Source: Bordetella parapertussis (GTDB lineage Bacteria > Pseudomonadota > Gammaproteobacteria > Burkholderiales > SG8-41). From it: DNA of 58,140 nt. Location: positions 1 to 58,140 of the forward strand of contig CAMBSS010000004.1 of NCBI GenBank assembly GCA_945870465.1, given 5' to 3'. The translations under genes were made by a program, and so were the position numbers. The notes under the pieces are model-generated. The model ran no database searches, was not told the origin of the DNA, and worked only from the letters and a program-made list of their open reading frames with translations. Below are positions 17,845 to 27,300 of the stretch, piece by piece (within the stretch, counting starts at the first letter, position 1; the number at the start of each line of letters is the position of its first letter).

Positions 17845-19149
17845 ATGATTTTAACCCATAAAGTTGCGGCCCGAATAGGCGATCTTACGTTCCGCCATCG
17901 GTTGGCGGCGGCCCTTATTGCGATACCGTGCTTCGGAGTGGTGGCTGCGTTCGGGATCGCACCAGACACTATGGTTGAAAAACTGACCATCAACAATGTG
18001 GTTCAGGAACTGCAGCTGCCGGCGTTGACGCCGATCCCCACCCAGGAATTGACCTTCGCGCGCGAAGAACGCATCCAGCGCGGCGACACCGTGGCTTCGC
18101 TGCTCGCGCGGCTGCAAATCAACGACCCCGAAGCGGCACAAGTCCTGCGCAACAATCAGCAGGCCAAAGCGCTTTATCATTTGATTCCCGGCCGCACCGT
18201 GCGCGCGACCACCGATGCGGACGGCAAACTGGCGAGCCTGCGCTACCTCAACGCGGGCACCCTGGTATCGATCGATCGCACAGCCAATACCTTTGTGGTC
18301 AAACAGGAGAGCGTCGAGCTCGAACGGCGCGTGCTCATGAAATCGGCCGAGATCAGAAACTCGCTGTTCGGCGCGACCGATGCGGCCGGCCTGTCCGATA
18401 CCGTCGCCACCCAGATCGCCGATATTTTTTCGACCGACATCGACTTTCACCGCGACTTGCGCAAAGGCGACCGCTTCAGCGTGGTTTATGAAGTATTTTA
18501 TGACCGCGGCGAACCGGTCAGGTCAGGCCGCGTGCTGGCGGCGGAATTCATTAATCAGGGCAAGCCCTACAAAGCGGTGTATTTCGAATACGCCGACAAC
18601 GAGGGCGGCTACTACACGCCCGAAGGCAAGAACCTGCGCAAGCAGTTCCTGCGCTCGCCGCTGGAGTTTTCGCGCATCACCTCCGGGTTCAGCAACGCGC
18701 GTTTCCATCCGGTGCTCCAGACCTGGCGCGCGCACAAGGGCATCGACTACGGCGCGCCGACCGGCACGCGCGTAAAGGCGACCGCAGACGGCGTGGTGGA
18801 AATCGCGGGCCGCCAGGGCGGCTACGGTAACGCCGTGGTGCTGCGTCATCAATCCAAATACACGACGTGGTACGGCCACCTGTCGGGCATCGCCAAGGGC
18901 CTGCGCAAAGGCAAGCGCGTCGCACAGGGCGAAGTCATCGGCTACGTCGGCGCGACCGGGCTCGCGACAGGACCGCACCTGCACTACGAATTCCGCATCA
19001 ACGACGTGCACCAGAACCCGCTGCGCGTCGCCATGCCTGCCGCGCCGCCAATCACGCCTGCGCAAAAAAACAAGTTCGACGCTGCCGCCAAAGTGTATGC
19101 GGAACGCCTCGAGCTCTTGCGCACCACCAACCTGGCGCGCCTCGACTAG
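17845..19149 (+). CDS. mepM: M23 (LytM) metallopeptidase, MepM-like
   Basis: 434 residues. One N-terminal transmembrane segment (about 20-40) anchors it facing the periplasm. An OapA/LysM-like region (70-150) precedes the catalytic LytM domain (about 290-385), where the zinc ligands are intact: H297 and D301 in HKGIDYG and H380 in GPHLHYEF, plus H345 in WYGHLS. It should be an active DD-endopeptidase that cuts peptidoglycan cross-links during wall growth. The following gene, anmK, starts 6 bases later, which links wall cleavage with muropeptide recycling. Confidence 0.92.
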   Translation: MILTHKVAARIGDLTFRHRLAAALIAIPCFGVVAAFGIAPDTMVEKLTINNVVQELQLPALTPIPTQELTFAREERIQRGDTVASLLARLQINDPEAAQVLRNNQQAKALYHLIPGRTVRATTDADGKLASLRYLNAGTLVSIDRTANTFVVKQESVELERRVLMKSAEIRNSLFGATDAAGLSDTVATQIADIFSTDIDFHRDLRKGDRFSVVYEVFYDRGEPVRSGRVLAAEFINQGKPYKAVYFEYADNEGGYYTPEGKNLRKQFLRSPLEFSRITSGFSNARFHPVLQTWRAHKGIDYGAPTGTRVKATADGVVEIAGRQGGYGNAVVLRHQSKYTTWYGHLSGIAKGLRKGKRVAQGEVIGYVGATGLATGPHLHYEFRINDVHQNPLRVAMPAAPPITPAQKNKFDAAAKVYAERLELLRTTNLARLD

Positions 19150-19155
19150 CTTCCA

Positions 19156-20247
19156 ATGCCCGGGGTCTACGTTGGGCTGATGTCCGGCACCAGTCTCGAC
19201 GGTGTCGATGCGGTACTCGCCGATCTCGGCACCGCCACGCCGCGCTTGCTGGGGCATTGTCACCAGGCGTTCGCGCCCGCGCTGAAGTCGGAACTGGCGG
19301 CGCTCAATCACTCCGGAAATGACGAACTGCGGCGCGCGGCACGCGCGGCAAACGAACTCGCGCGTGTGTATGCGGCGACCGTGCAAACGCTCCTGAAACA
19401 TTGTTCGTTCGACATGCGGAACGTCAAGGCCATCGGTTGTCACGGGCAGACCGTGCGCCACCAACCCGCCGATGGTTACACGCTGCAACTGGTCAATGGT
19501 TCCCTGCTGGGCGAACTTACGGGTATCAGCGTAGTCTGCGATTTTCGCAGCCGCGACGTTGCTGCCGGCGGCCAGGGCGCGCCGCTGGTGCCCGCGTTTC
19601 ATCACGCGGTGTTCGCCAGCCCGGATGCGCACCGCGTGATTGTGAATATCGGCGGCATCGCCAATCTGACCGACCTGCCACGCACGGGCGCCGTAACCGG
19701 CTTCGATTGCGGACCCGGCAATCTTCTGCTGGATGCGTGGGCGCAAAAACATCTTGGGCAGCCGTTTGACCGCGACGGCGCGTGGGCGCAAAGCGGCTCA
19801 GCGATTCCCGCTTTGCTCGCGCGGCTTTGCGCCGATGAATTTTTCCTCCGCTCGCCGCCCAAGAGTACTGGTCGTGAATTGTTCAACCTCGCATGGCTGG
19901 AGCAACGGCTGGCAGGAAAAGAAAAAACTGGCGATGTGCAGGCCACGCTGCTCGCGCTCACTGCGCAAGGGATTGCCGGCGCGATCGCGGATTTCTGCGG
20001 CGGTGCAATCGAGGTATATCTGTGCGGCGGCGGTGCACGCAACGCCGCGCTGGTTGCCTTATTGACCAAAGAGCTGGCACCACGCCGGGTCGCCGCGACC
20101 GATGTTATCGGCGTCGACGCCGAACACGTGGAAGCGCTCGCATTCGCCTGGCTGGCGCAGCAAACGCTCAATGCGCGGCCCGGCAATCTGCCGGCCGTCA
20201 CCGGCGCGCGCGGCGCGCGGATTCTGGGTGCGCTATATCGCGTCTGA
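19156..20247 (+). CDS. anmK: Anhydro-N-acetylmuramic acid kinase
   Basis: 363 residues, normal for AnmK. The N-terminal phosphate-binding loop GLMSGTSLDGVDAV and the ASKHA-fold motifs IGCHGQTVRH, VVCDFRSRDVAAGGQGAPLVP and NIGGIANLT are all present, with GFDCGPGN before the C-terminal half. It phosphorylates and opens 1,6-anhydro-MurNAc released during wall turnover, giving MurNAc-6-phosphate. It follows the LytM gene in an operon and ends at an intrinsic terminator. ampG, 20 kb away, would import the muropeptide substrates. Confidence 0.96.
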   Translation: MPGVYVGLMSGTSLDGVDAVLADLGTATPRLLGHCHQAFAPALKSELAALNHSGNDELRRAARAANELARVYAATVQTLLKHCSFDMRNVKAIGCHGQTVRHQPADGYTLQLVNGSLLGELTGISVVCDFRSRDVAAGGQGAPLVPAFHHAVFASPDAHRVIVNIGGIANLTDLPRTGAVTGFDCGPGNLLLDAWAQKHLGQPFDRDGAWAQSGSAIPALLARLCADEFFLRSPPKSTGRELFNLAWLEQRLAGKEKTGDVQATLLALTAQGIAGAIADFCGGAIEVYLCGGGARNAALVALLTKELAPRRVAATDVIGVDAEHVEALAFAWLAQQTLNARPGNLPAVTGARGARILGALYRV

Positions 20248-20250
20248 AAT

Positions 20251-20277
20251 AAAAAGGGCGCCAGCGGCGCCCTTTTA
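20251..20277. terminator. Bidirectional intrinsic terminator between anmK and erpA
   Basis: GGGCGCC-AGC-GGCGCCC stem with five A on the left and four T on the right, in the gap between convergent genes, so it can serve both strands. Confidence 0.88.
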
Positions 20278-20297
20278 CACCAGATTGTAAGTCTGGC

Positions 20298-20648
20298 TCA
20301 GGCTGAAAACGAAGACCCGCAACCACAGGTGCTGGTCGCGTTGGGATTCTTGATAACGAACTGCGCGCCTTCAACACCTTCCTGATAGTCAATCTCGGCG
20401 CCGCCCAGATACTGCAGGCTCATCGGATCAATCAGCAAGGTGACGCCGTTTTTCTGCATCGAGGTGTCGTCATCGCTGACGGCTTCATCAAACGTGAATC
20501 CGTACTGGAAACCCGAGCAGCCGCCGCCAGTGACAAACACCCGCAGTTTAAGATCGAAATTGCCTTCCTCATCGATCAGCTGTTTGACCTTGGCCGCCGC
20601 GTTGTCCGTAAAGACGAGCGGGGCGGGCATTTCGGTAATTGCATTCAT
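20298..20648 (-). CDS. erpA: Iron-sulfur cluster insertion protein ErpA
   Basis: 116 residues of the A-type carrier family. The three cluster-binding cysteines are in place: C44 in GGGCSGF, and C108 and C110 in STCGCGSS. The sequence [20 protein letters not shown] is typical of ErpA. It passes Fe-S clusters to apo-enzymes. It converges on anmK and is followed upstream by the bactofilin gene, 58 bases away. Confidence 0.95.
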   Translation of the reverse strand: MNAITEMPAPLVFTDNAAAKVKQLIDEEGNFDLKLRVFVTGGGCSGFQYGFTFDEAVSDDDTSMQKNGVTLLIDPMSLQYLGGAEIDYQEGVEGAQFVIKNPNATSTCGCGSSFSA

Positions 20649-20706
20649 GCGCGGTACTCCTGTTAATCCGTAAACTGCAACTTTGGGTCCTGCTGCTACA
20701 CACTGC

Positions 20707-21117
20707 TCAGTCGGCAGTAGCCGGCTTCAATTGCACAACCTTGTCGGACTTGCCTTCGGGTTGGTACACCAGCCGGCCCTGCACAACCGCGCCCAGCTGT
20801 ATTTCGAGCGTGCGATAGTATACATCCCCTGTGACATTGGCTTTGGCCTGCAGTTCCGCGTATTCGCCAGCATGCACGGGACCGACGATGGTGCCGTTGA
20901 TGACCGCATGCGAAACGCGAATCTCGCCTTCGATATGGGCTTGCTCGGACAAAACCAGGGTCCCGGGTTTGTCATCCGCGGCGTTGACGTTGCCGCGCAC
21001 GTGGCCGTCCACGCGCAAACCACCGTTAAAGGTGATATTGCCCTCAATGGTGGTGCCGGCGCCGATCAGGCAGTCGATGCGATTCTGGGGTTTGTTTGTT
21101 TTGCCGTTTCCGAACAT
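20707..21117 (-). CDS. Bactofilin
   Basis: 136 residues. The core (about 18-115) is a right-handed beta-helix of short hydrophobic repeats ([21 protein letters not shown], then [20 protein letters not shown] in shorter units). The N-terminus carries the lipid- or membrane-binding stretch and the tail is unstructured. Bactofilins polymerise into nucleotide-free filaments that position cell-wall enzymes. It lies downstream of a DUF6776 gene, a typical pairing. Confidence 0.93.
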   Translation of the reverse strand: MFGNGKTNKPQNRIDCLIGAGTTIEGNITFNGGLRVDGHVRGNVNAADDKPGTLVLSEQAHIEGEIRVSHAVINGTIVGPVHAGEYAELQAKANVTGDVYYRTLEIQLGAVVQGRLVYQPEGKSDKVVQLKPATAD

Positions 21118-21132
21118 GGCGATTGCTCCCTG

Positions 21133-21870
21133 TCATGACGCGTTGACAGCCTGAGTCAGCTTCGGCTCTTTGCTGCCGTTTTCAAATACCCGGACCTGCA
21201 TGCTTTTTACTACCGCGCCGTTAGCGACGCGAAACGTGCCTTCTATGCGCTGGTAGAAGCGAAAATTGAGTTTGAATCCCTTGTCCGCCTCGCCTTCGGC
21301 AGGCAGGGTCAGAACGACCTTCTTGTTATCCTGCTGCAAGTTGACTACGAATTGCAAACTGCCCTGAAAATCCTTGCTGCGCTGCCCGGTCTGGGTCAAC
21401 AGCAGCCGGTAGCGATACTCGCCGGGAAGCGCGTCATTTTGCACCAGGAAGCGGTTGACCGCCACCCCGCCCTCCTTGCCGCCGGAAGGCATCAGGGTCT
21501 GAAAGAAGGCCAGGTCTTCCTTGAGGCCGGCGTTTTCCTCGGTCAAAGCCTTCATCTGCTTGACCAAGTCAGCATAGGTCGCGCGCTCCATCTGAAGTTG
21601 GCGCTCGCTTTGCGCGAATTCGGCGCGCATTTGCGCATGTTCCTGCTGCATCTTGGCGTTAGTCGCCGCCAACCGCTGCACTTCCTGGTCGGCTTCGCTT
21701 TGATCGAAGCCGGCGAATTTCTTGCCGAAATCATAAGTGGCGCGCGACAGAAAAAGAATCACCAGGGCCAGCGCTATCATAGTCAGCCAGCGCACGTACC
21801 ACGGCACCGCGGCGCGTACGGCCATCTGCGGCGCCGATATGCCGAACATCCGCTTGAGCCTTTTGATCAA
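21133..21870 (-). CDS. DUF6776-like membrane-anchored coiled-coil protein
   Basis: 245 residues: short cytoplasmic N-terminus, one transmembrane helix (about 25-43), a coiled coil (about 55-125, many Q, E and K at heptad spacing) and a beta-rich periplasmic domain (about 140-235). The layout and position before bactofilin match the DUF6776 family. It overlaps the argC stop by four bases (ATGA), so translation is likely coupled. Function is not established; partnership with bactofilin is inferred from gene order. Confidence 0.8.
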   Translation of the reverse strand: MIKRLKRMFGISAPQMAVRAAVPWYVRWLTMIALALVILFLSRATYDFGKKFAGFDQSEADQEVQRLAATNAKMQQEHAQMRAEFAQSERQLQMERATYADLVKQMKALTEENAGLKEDLAFFQTLMPSGGKEGGVAVNRFLVQNDALPGEYRYRLLLTQTGQRSKDFQGSLQFVVNLQQDNKKVVLTLPAEGEADKGFKLNFRFYQRIEGTFRVANGAVVKSMQVRVFENGSKEPKLTQAVNAS

Positions 21871-22910
21871 GGCATTAATGCGATCTGCTCCAGCCCCGTC
21901 GTCTCCGGCAGGCCGTACATGATGTTCATGTTCTGCACTGCCTGCCCGGCTACGCCCTTGGTCAGATTGTCGATCACCGACAACACCACCGCGATGTCGC
22001 CGCCCTGCGGCTGGTGCACGGCGATGCGGCAGATATTCGAGCCGCGCACCGAGCGCGTTTCAGGATGACTGCCCGCCGGCAGCACATCGACAAACGGCTC
22101 GTCAGCGAACTTCTGCTCGAACAAATCCTGCAGATCGACCTTGCCCGTCAGCTGCGCGTAAAGCGTCGCGTGTATGCCGCGGATCAGCGGCGTTAAGTGC
22201 GGCACGAACACGAGCCGCGCCGCGCGCCCGGCCATCGCGTTCAACCCCTGGGAAATTTCGGGATGGTGGCGATGGCCTGAAACGCCGTAGGCCTTGAAGT
22301 TGTCCGATGCTTCGGCAAACAAGGTATGTACTTCGGCCTTGCGTCCGGCGCCGCTCACACCCGACTTTGCGTCCGCAATCAAATGCTCTAGATCGACCTT
22401 GCCGCTTTTCAACAGCGGCAGAAAACCCAGCTGCACGGCAGTTGGATAGCAACCGGGGTTCGCGACAATGCGCGCGCCCTTGATCTGCTCGCGATTTACC
22501 TCGGGCAGTCCGTAGACAGCTTCCGCTATCAGTTCGGGACAGGCGTGCTTGGTTGCGTACCATTTTTCCCAGGTCGCGACGTCCTTGATGCGGAAATCTG
22601 CCGCGATGTCGATGATCCTGACGCCCGCATCGAACAGTGTGCGCGCCTGCTGCATGGCGACGCCGTTGGGCGTGGCAAAAAACACGACGTCGCACTGCTT
22701 CAACGCCGTGTCCGAAGGCGCGCTGAAATCGAGATCGACGTGGCCGCGCAGGTTCGGAAACATGGCAGCCACCGGCGTGCCCGCTTCCTGCCGCGACGTG
22801 ATGACCTTCAGTTCGCAGTGTTGATGCTGCGCGAGCAGGCGCAGCAATTCGACCCCGGTATAGCCGGTGCCGCCGACAACTCCGACCTTAAGGATTTTTT
22901 GATCAGCCAT
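21867..22910 (-). CDS. argC: N-acetyl-gamma-glutamyl-phosphate reductase
   Basis: 347 residues from the ATG at [10 protein letters not shown]; a GTG three codons earlier is also possible. An NADP fold opens the protein ([17 protein letters not shown]), the catalytic cysteine is in [14 protein letters not shown], and the histidine region GHRHHPEI is present. It carries out the third step of arginine synthesis. It is followed by DUF6776 with a 4-base overlap and preceded by rpsI and its terminator. Confidence 0.96.
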   Translation of the reverse strand: MADQKILKVGVVGGTGYTGVELLRLLAQHQHCELKVITSRQEAGTPVAAMFPNLRGHVDLDFSAPSDTALKQCDVVFFATPNGVAMQQARTLFDAGVRIIDIAADFRIKDVATWEKWYATKHACPELIAEAVYGLPEVNREQIKGARIVANPGCYPTAVQLGFLPLLKSGKVDLEHLIADAKSGVSGAGRKAEVHTLFAEASDNFKAYGVSGHRHHPEISQGLNAMAGRAARLVFVPHLTPLIRGIHATLYAQLTGKVDLQDLFEQKFADEPFVDVLPAGSHPETRSVRGSNICRIAVHQPQGGDIAVVLSVIDNLTKGVAGQAVQNMNIMYGLPETTGLEQIALMP

Positions 22911-22962
22911 TCCCGTCACCTGCGCGCGACATCAAGCGGTCGCGCTTATTGTAAGTTACAAA

Positions 22963-22988
22963 CGAAAAAGCCGCCCCCAGGCGGCTTT
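22963..22988 (-). terminator. Intrinsic terminator after rpsI
   Basis: On the minus strand AAAGCCGCC-TGGG-GGCGGCTTT followed by more T, 19 bases past the rpsI stop. It separates the ribosomal operon from argC. Confidence 0.88.
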
Positions 22989-23006
22989 GACGGCCGAAAC
23001 CAACGG

Positions 23007-23408
23007 TCAACGTTTCGAGAACTGTTTGCGGCGTCGCGCTTTGCGCAAACCGACTTTTTTGCGCTCGACTTCGCGCGCATCGCGCGTGACGAGCCCGGCC
23101 TTCTTCAGGACCGGCTTCAGGGCCGCATCGAATTCGATCAGCGCGCGCGTAATGCCGTGGCGTACTGCACCCGCCTGCCCGGATTCACCGCCGCCCTCGA
23201 CGTTGACCATGATGTCGAACGAGCCGAGTTTGTCGGTCAGCACCAGCGGCTGGCGCACGATCATGCGTCCGGTTTCGCGCGAGAAAAACACATCGACCGG
23301 TTTGTCATTGACGACGATGTCGCCTTTGCCCGGTTTGATGAAAACACGCGCGACCGCGCTTTTGCGGCGGCCGGTGCCGTAGTTGTAATTCGGTTGCTTG
23401 GCTAGCAT
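23007..23408 (-). CDS. rpsI: Ribosomal protein S9
   Basis: 133 residues, with the S9 core [18 protein letters not shown] start (here [15 protein letters not shown]), [15 protein letters not shown] in the middle and the basic tail ending KQFSKR that reaches the ribosomal P site. It follows rplM by 4 bases, as in nearly all proteobacteria. Confidence 0.98.
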   Translation of the reverse strand: MLAKQPNYNYGTGRRKSAVARVFIKPGKGDIVVNDKPVDVFFSRETGRMIVRQPLVLTDKLGSFDIMVNVEGGGESGQAGAVRHGITRALIEFDAALKPVLKKAGLVTRDAREVERKKVGLRKARRRKQFSKR

Positions 23409-23412
23409 GGAA

Positions 23413-23847
23413 TCAGGCCCTTATTTCAAGAGGTTTCGGCAGTTGCGCCGCATGCGGATGTTCGGTCCCCGCATAGACCTTCAGTTTTTTCAGCATCGCG
23501 TAGCCGAGCGGCCCCTTGGGCAGCATGCCTTTGACCGCCATCTCGAGCACGCGGCGCGGGTGGCGCGCCTGCAGCTTTTCAAAATTGGTGGTGTAGATGC
23601 CGCCCGGATAGGTGCTGTGCCGGTGATAGAGCTTGGTGCGCGCCTTGCTGCCCGTCACGCGCAGCTTATCGACGTTGACGACCACGATATAATCGCCGGT
23701 ATCAACATGAGGCGTGAATTCCGGCTTGTGCTTGCCGCGCAAGCGATGCGCCAGCGTCGCCGCCAGCCGGCCGAGCACTTTGTCCTGAGCATCGACCACA
23801 TACCAGTCGTGCGTAATTTCGTGGGCTTTCGCCGTAAATGTTTTCAT
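23413..23847 (-). CDS. rplM: Ribosomal protein L13
   Basis: 144 residues, standard length. [25 protein letters not shown] and [19 protein letters not shown] are L13 signatures. It is the first gene of rplM-rpsI. The 262 bases upstream (23848-24109) contain no gene that I can support and must hold both this promoter and that of the divergent OsmC gene. Confidence 0.98.
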   Translation of the reverse strand: MKTFTAKAHEITHDWYVVDAQDKVLGRLAATLAHRLRGKHKPEFTPHVDTGDYIVVVNVDKLRVTGSKARTKLYHRHSTYPGGIYTTNFEKLQARHPRRVLEMAVKGMLPKGPLGYAMLKKLKVYAGTEHPHAAQLPKPLEIRA

Positions 23848-24109
23848 AACCGAACCCGCTGCCTTGCCTTGTTGTCGCGTTGGAAATGTCGTTAGAAACG
23901 ACAGAAAGCTTTGGATTATATGGCAAAAATCGGCTCTCTGTCAAACCTGCTAATTGGCCTGAAAACAGGCGCCTATGCGGCCTCCCGCCCTTCGGCGCCC
24001 CCGCAATCCCCGCCTGGAAGGATGACGGCGCCGCCGGTTTGATCCGGCCGGGCAGTTTGGGGAACATTGGGTATCGTTTAAGATCGCTACAAACCATTAA
24101 GGAAACAGC

Positions 24110-24526
24110 ATGAAAGCCAGGATCAAGTGGGTTGAGGACGTGTGTTTCGTCGGCGAATCGGGCAGCGGCCACGCCATCGTGATGGACGGCGCGCCCGAGG
24201 GCGGCGGGCGCAACCTCGGCATGCGGCCGATGGAAACCGTGCTGATCGGCACCGGCGCGTGCACTGCTTATGACGTGGTGCATATCCTGAAGAAGTCGCG
24301 CGCGGCGATTTCCGATTGCGTGGTCGAGATCGCCTCCGAGCGCGCGGAAGAAGATCCGAAGGTCTTCACCAAGATCCATTTTCATTTCGTGGTGAGCGGC
24401 AAGAGCCTTAAACCACAGCAGGTCGAACGCGCGATTCATTTGTCCGCGGAAAAATATTGCTCCGCGTCCATCATGCTGGCAAAAACCGCCGCGATCACGC
24501 ATGACTTCGAAATCAGGGAAAGCTGA
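24110..24526 (+). CDS. OsmC family protein
   Basis: 138 residues; TAAGGA lies six bases before the ATG. The two peroxidatic-type cysteines of the OsmC/Ohr fold are present, C51 (TGACTAYDVV) and C117 (EKYCSASIML). The sequence is closer to the YhfA branch than to Ohr. It probably reduces peroxides in the cytoplasm, though YhfA-type members lack a proven substrate. The rhodanese gene starts 2 bases after the stop, so a shared sulfur or redox role is likely. Confidence 0.92.
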   Translation: MKARIKWVEDVCFVGESGSGHAIVMDGAPEGGGRNLGMRPMETVLIGTGACTAYDVVHILKKSRAAISDCVVEIASERAEEDPKVFTKIHFHFVVSGKSLKPQQVERAIHLSAEKYCSASIMLAKTAAITHDFEIRES

Positions 24527-24528
24527 CG

Positions 24529-24915
24529 ATGGAACACCTCGAACCTAAGCAGGCTTACGCGCTGCTGCAGAAAAATCCCGACGCGATTTTCATCGACTGC
24601 CGCAGCGAGATGGAGTATCTGTTCGTCGGCCATCCATCCGGCGCGATCCACGTCGCCTGGAACGACGGTCCCAACTGGGACATCAACCCCGATTTCGTCG
24701 CGCACGTGAAAAAAGCCACCAGCGTCAACCGCCCGGTGGTCCTGATCTGCCGCAGCGGCAACCGCTCGCTGGACGCCGGCCGCGCGCTCGAGGAAGCCGG
24801 CTTTACCAAGATCTACAACGTGCTGCACGGTTTCGAAGGCGAACTCGACGATAAACATCATCGCGGCGCGAAAACCGGCTGGCGGTTCGACGGCCTGCCG
24901 TGGGAACAGTGTTAA
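24529..24915 (+). CDS. Rhodanese-like sulfurtransferase
   Basis: 128 residues, one rhodanese domain. The active-site loop is C74-RSGNRS in VLICRSGNRSLDAG, the loop length of sulfur rather than phosphatase (CDC25) forms. FIDCRSEMEYLFVGHPSGAIHV is the usual N-terminal motif. It would carry a persulfide on C74. It is co-transcribed with the OsmC gene. Confidence 0.92.
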   Translation: MEHLEPKQAYALLQKNPDAIFIDCRSEMEYLFVGHPSGAIHVAWNDGPNWDINPDFVAHVKKATSVNRPVVLICRSGNRSLDAGRALEEAGFTKIYNVLHGFEGELDDKHHRGAKTGWRFDGLPWEQC

Positions 24916-24919
24916 GAGC

Positions 24920-24974
24920 AGGATTCAGGAGTCAGGATTCAGCAATCAACCGCGTGCCGCGTTTTTCTGAATCC
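24920..24974. repeat. Heptamer-built inverted repeat between convergent genes
   Basis: The left arm holds three heptamers (AGGATTC, AGGAGTC, AGGATTC; 24920-24940). The right arm CTGAATCC (24967-24974) pairs with GGATTCAG (24935-24942). Between lies an AT-poor loop. One of six architecturally similar elements in the window. Confidence 0.65.
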
Positions 24975-24979
24975 CCGCG

Positions 24980-26005
24980 TCACGCCATGCTGACGCCCAG
25001 CAAGCTCCCGATACAGTAAGTCACGCCACCCGCGGCGGCGCCGATCGCCAGCATGCGCGCGCCGCTCTTCCAGGCGCTGCGCCCCGTGAATAGCGACAGC
25101 GTTGCGCCCACGGCAAATAGCGCAATTGCCGTCAGCACAATCACCGCCGGCAAAGCCTTGCTACCGGCACCGACAAGGAACGGCAGCAGCGGAATCGAGC
25201 CGCCAACGGCAAACGAGGCGAGAGAAGACAATGCCGCGCCCCACGGCGAACCCAGGTCTTCGGGATTCAAGCCGAGTTCTTCACGGGCCAGCGTGTCGAG
25301 CGCGCGCTCCGGGTCGGCGATGATCTGCGTCGCCATGCGCAACGCATCTTCCCTCGCCACTCCGCGCGCTTCGTAAATCAATGCCAGCTCCTGCGCTTCT
25401 TCCGCGGGATATTCCGCCAGTTCATCGCGCTCGAGTCCGATCTGGTATTCGTACATCTCGCGCTGCGAGCGTACCGACACATATTCGCCGGCCGCCATCG
25501 AAAACGCGCCCGCGATCAAACCCGCGGCACCGGTCAACAGTATCGTCGCGCTGCTTGCGTTCGCGCCGGCGACACCCAGGATCAGGCTGGCGTTGGAAAT
25601 AAGTCCGTCGTTGACGCCAAACACTGCCGCGCGCAGATTGCCGCCACCCGACAGCGCGCTGTGCAGGCCGACATCGTCGAGTTGATGCGAAAGAATCTGG
25701 CCGCCACCGCTCGTATAAACCGACATGCCGCGCACTTTCATGGCGGCAAGCACGGTGCGCAGGCGGCGCGGGCCGTGACGCCGCACCAAGCCGGCGACCA
25801 CGCGCGAGCGAACGTCGGGCAAATACGGCGGCACCACGCCGCCGGCCGCGACCACTTTCTTTTCCCATATATCCGCCTGGCCTTCGGCCTCGCGCGCCAA
25901 TCCGAGAAACAGTTTTTCCCGCGGCGTGCCGGCCTCGCTTGCGGCCACTATGCGATACAGGTACGCAGCGCGTTTTTCCTCGGTCCAGCTCAGGGTTTCG
26001 TGCAT
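24980..26005 (-). CDS. Ferritin-like/VIT1 (CCC1) iron transporter, MbfA-like
   Basis: 341 residues from the ATG of MHETLSWTEEK; the longer open frame upstream overlaps the efflux gene in another frame. Residues 1-110 form helices with spaced glutamates (EEKRAAYLYRIV, AREAEGQADIWEKK) resembling half of a rubrerythrin/ferritin-like domain. Residues 130-341 are the VIT1/CCC1 domain (FGVNDGLISNASLILGV, SMAAGEYVSVRSQRE, DPERALDTLAREELG) with five helices. MbfA-type proteins of this plan export iron from the cytoplasm and protect against iron and peroxide stress. It overlaps the upstream Bcr/CflA gene by 16 bases. Confidence 0.88.
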   Translation of the reverse strand: MHETLSWTEEKRAAYLYRIVAASEAGTPREKLFLGLAREAEGQADIWEKKVVAAGGVVPPYLPDVRSRVVAGLVRRHGPRRLRTVLAAMKVRGMSVYTSGGGQILSHQLDDVGLHSALSGGGNLRAAVFGVNDGLISNASLILGVAGANASSATILLTGAAGLIAGAFSMAAGEYVSVRSQREMYEYQIGLERDELAEYPAEEAQELALIYEARGVAREDALRMATQIIADPERALDTLAREELGLNPEDLGSPWGAALSSLASFAVGGSIPLLPFLVGAGSKALPAVIVLTAIALFAVGATLSLFTGRSAWKSGARMLAIGAAAGGVTYCIGSLLGVSMA

Positions 26006-27216
26006 GCTCTGGAGTCCTTTTTCGTCATGCGTACATAGCCATACCAGCACGCCAATCCACCCGCCACCAAAGCCGCCATGCCGGCGGCGAGCCCGATCCC
26101 CGTGCCGGAAATATGAGGCGACAGCAATCCCGCCGCAAGTCCCGAAAAAAAACTCTGCTGCGCGCCCTGCAAAGACGCGGCGAGCCCGCGGTTGTCCGGA
26201 AACAAATCCAGCAGCAGCAAGCTGACGCTGGGCATCGTCAGGGACATACCGATCGCGTAAACCATCACCGGCAGCACCGTCCACGGCAACGCCGGAGGAA
26301 ACAACAGGTTGTAAGCGAGATTGAACGACGCGGCGCCCAGCATGATGCTATAGCCATACAGGACGGTGCGCCGCGGGGACAACTTGCCGGCGACGCGGCC
26401 GGACAGGAATGCGCCGAAAATCACCCCCGAAATGCCTGGCACAAACAGCCATGCAAACTGGCTTTCGCCCAGGCCCAGCAGGTCGTAAATCACGGACGGC
26501 GCAGACGCGATATACAAAAAGAACGCAGCGAAATTCAGCGCGATGGCGGAAGACAGCAGGCCGAAGCGCACGCTGCCGAACAGCTTGAAATAATTGATCA
26601 GCAGCGGCCGTGCCGCGAACGGCTGGCGTTTTGACGGCGGCAGCGATTCGGCCAGCCGGTAGTAGCAACCCGCGTAAAGCAGCGCAGCGAATAAAGTGAG
26701 GAACACGAAAATCGCGCGCCAGCCGAACCATACTTCGAGCCAGCCGCCGATGATGGGCGCAATCGCCGGCGCCAAGCCGAAAATCATGGTCACCATGGCC
26801 ATCACGCGCTGCGCCTGGTGGCCCGGATAAACGTCTCTTATCATCGCGCGCCCCGCCACCATGCCGGTGCCCGCCGACATGCCCTGCAGCGCGCGGAACA
26901 ACAGCAGTTGCGGCAGGCTTTGCGCCAACGCGCAGCCGACCGATGCCACGGTAAAAACCACGAGCCCCGCCAGAATGACCGGACGCCGGCCGAACGAATC
27001 CGTCAGCGCGCCGTGAAACAACATCATGAAGGAAAATGGAATCAAATACGCCGTCAGGGTCTGCTGGATCTCCAGCGTCGTCGCGTCGAGCGAACGCGCC
27101 ATCGCCGGAAACGACGGCATGTAGGTATCAATGGCGAACGGACCGAGCGTGGCGAGGCCGGCCAGCATCGCGGCCAAAATGAGCGTGGCGCGGTCGGCTT
27201 GTTGCTGCGCGGTCAT
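25990..27216 (-). CDS. Bcr/CflA family multidrug efflux MFS transporter
   Basis: 408 residues from the ATG at MTAQQQADR; a GTG five codons earlier is the outer alternative. Twelve hydrophobic helices. The opening GPFAIDTYMPSFPAMA and the motif A loop LTDSFGRRPVIL mark the Bcr/CflA drug-proton antiporters, as does RALQGMSAGTGMVAGRAMIRD. The substrate range (bicyclomycin, chloramphenicol, sulfonamides or peptides in relatives) cannot be read from sequence. Its 3' end overlaps the VIT1 gene start. Confidence 0.92.
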   Translation of the reverse strand: MTAQQQADRATLILAAMLAGLATLGPFAIDTYMPSFPAMARSLDATTLEIQQTLTAYLIPFSFMMLFHGALTDSFGRRPVILAGLVVFTVASVGCALAQSLPQLLLFRALQGMSAGTGMVAGRAMIRDVYPGHQAQRVMAMVTMIFGLAPAIAPIIGGWLEVWFGWRAIFVFLTLFAALLYAGCYYRLAESLPPSKRQPFAARPLLINYFKLFGSVRFGLLSSAIALNFAAFFLYIASAPSVIYDLLGLGESQFAWLFVPGISGVIFGAFLSGRVAGKLSPRRTVLYGYSIMLGAASFNLAYNLLFPPALPWTVLPVMVYAIGMSLTMPSVSLLLLDLFPDNRGLAASLQGAQQSFFSGLAAGLLSPHISGTGIGLAAGMAALVAGGLACWYGYVRMTKKDSRACTKP

Positions 27217-27300
27217 GCCCGACACGGGCACACCGGCATTTGCGACGGATTCATGCGTCGATTATAGACGCGCGACCCGGCGCTTGATGCGCGCGCCGGA

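Noticed and set aside
23880..24113. 77-codon open frame between rplM and the OsmC gene
   Set aside because: No ribosome site, proline-rich translation without a pattern; more likely the promoter region of the two divergent operons.
26006..26284. Upstream extension of the VIT1 gene
   Set aside because: Runs in another frame over the efflux gene; conserved sequence starts at 26005.
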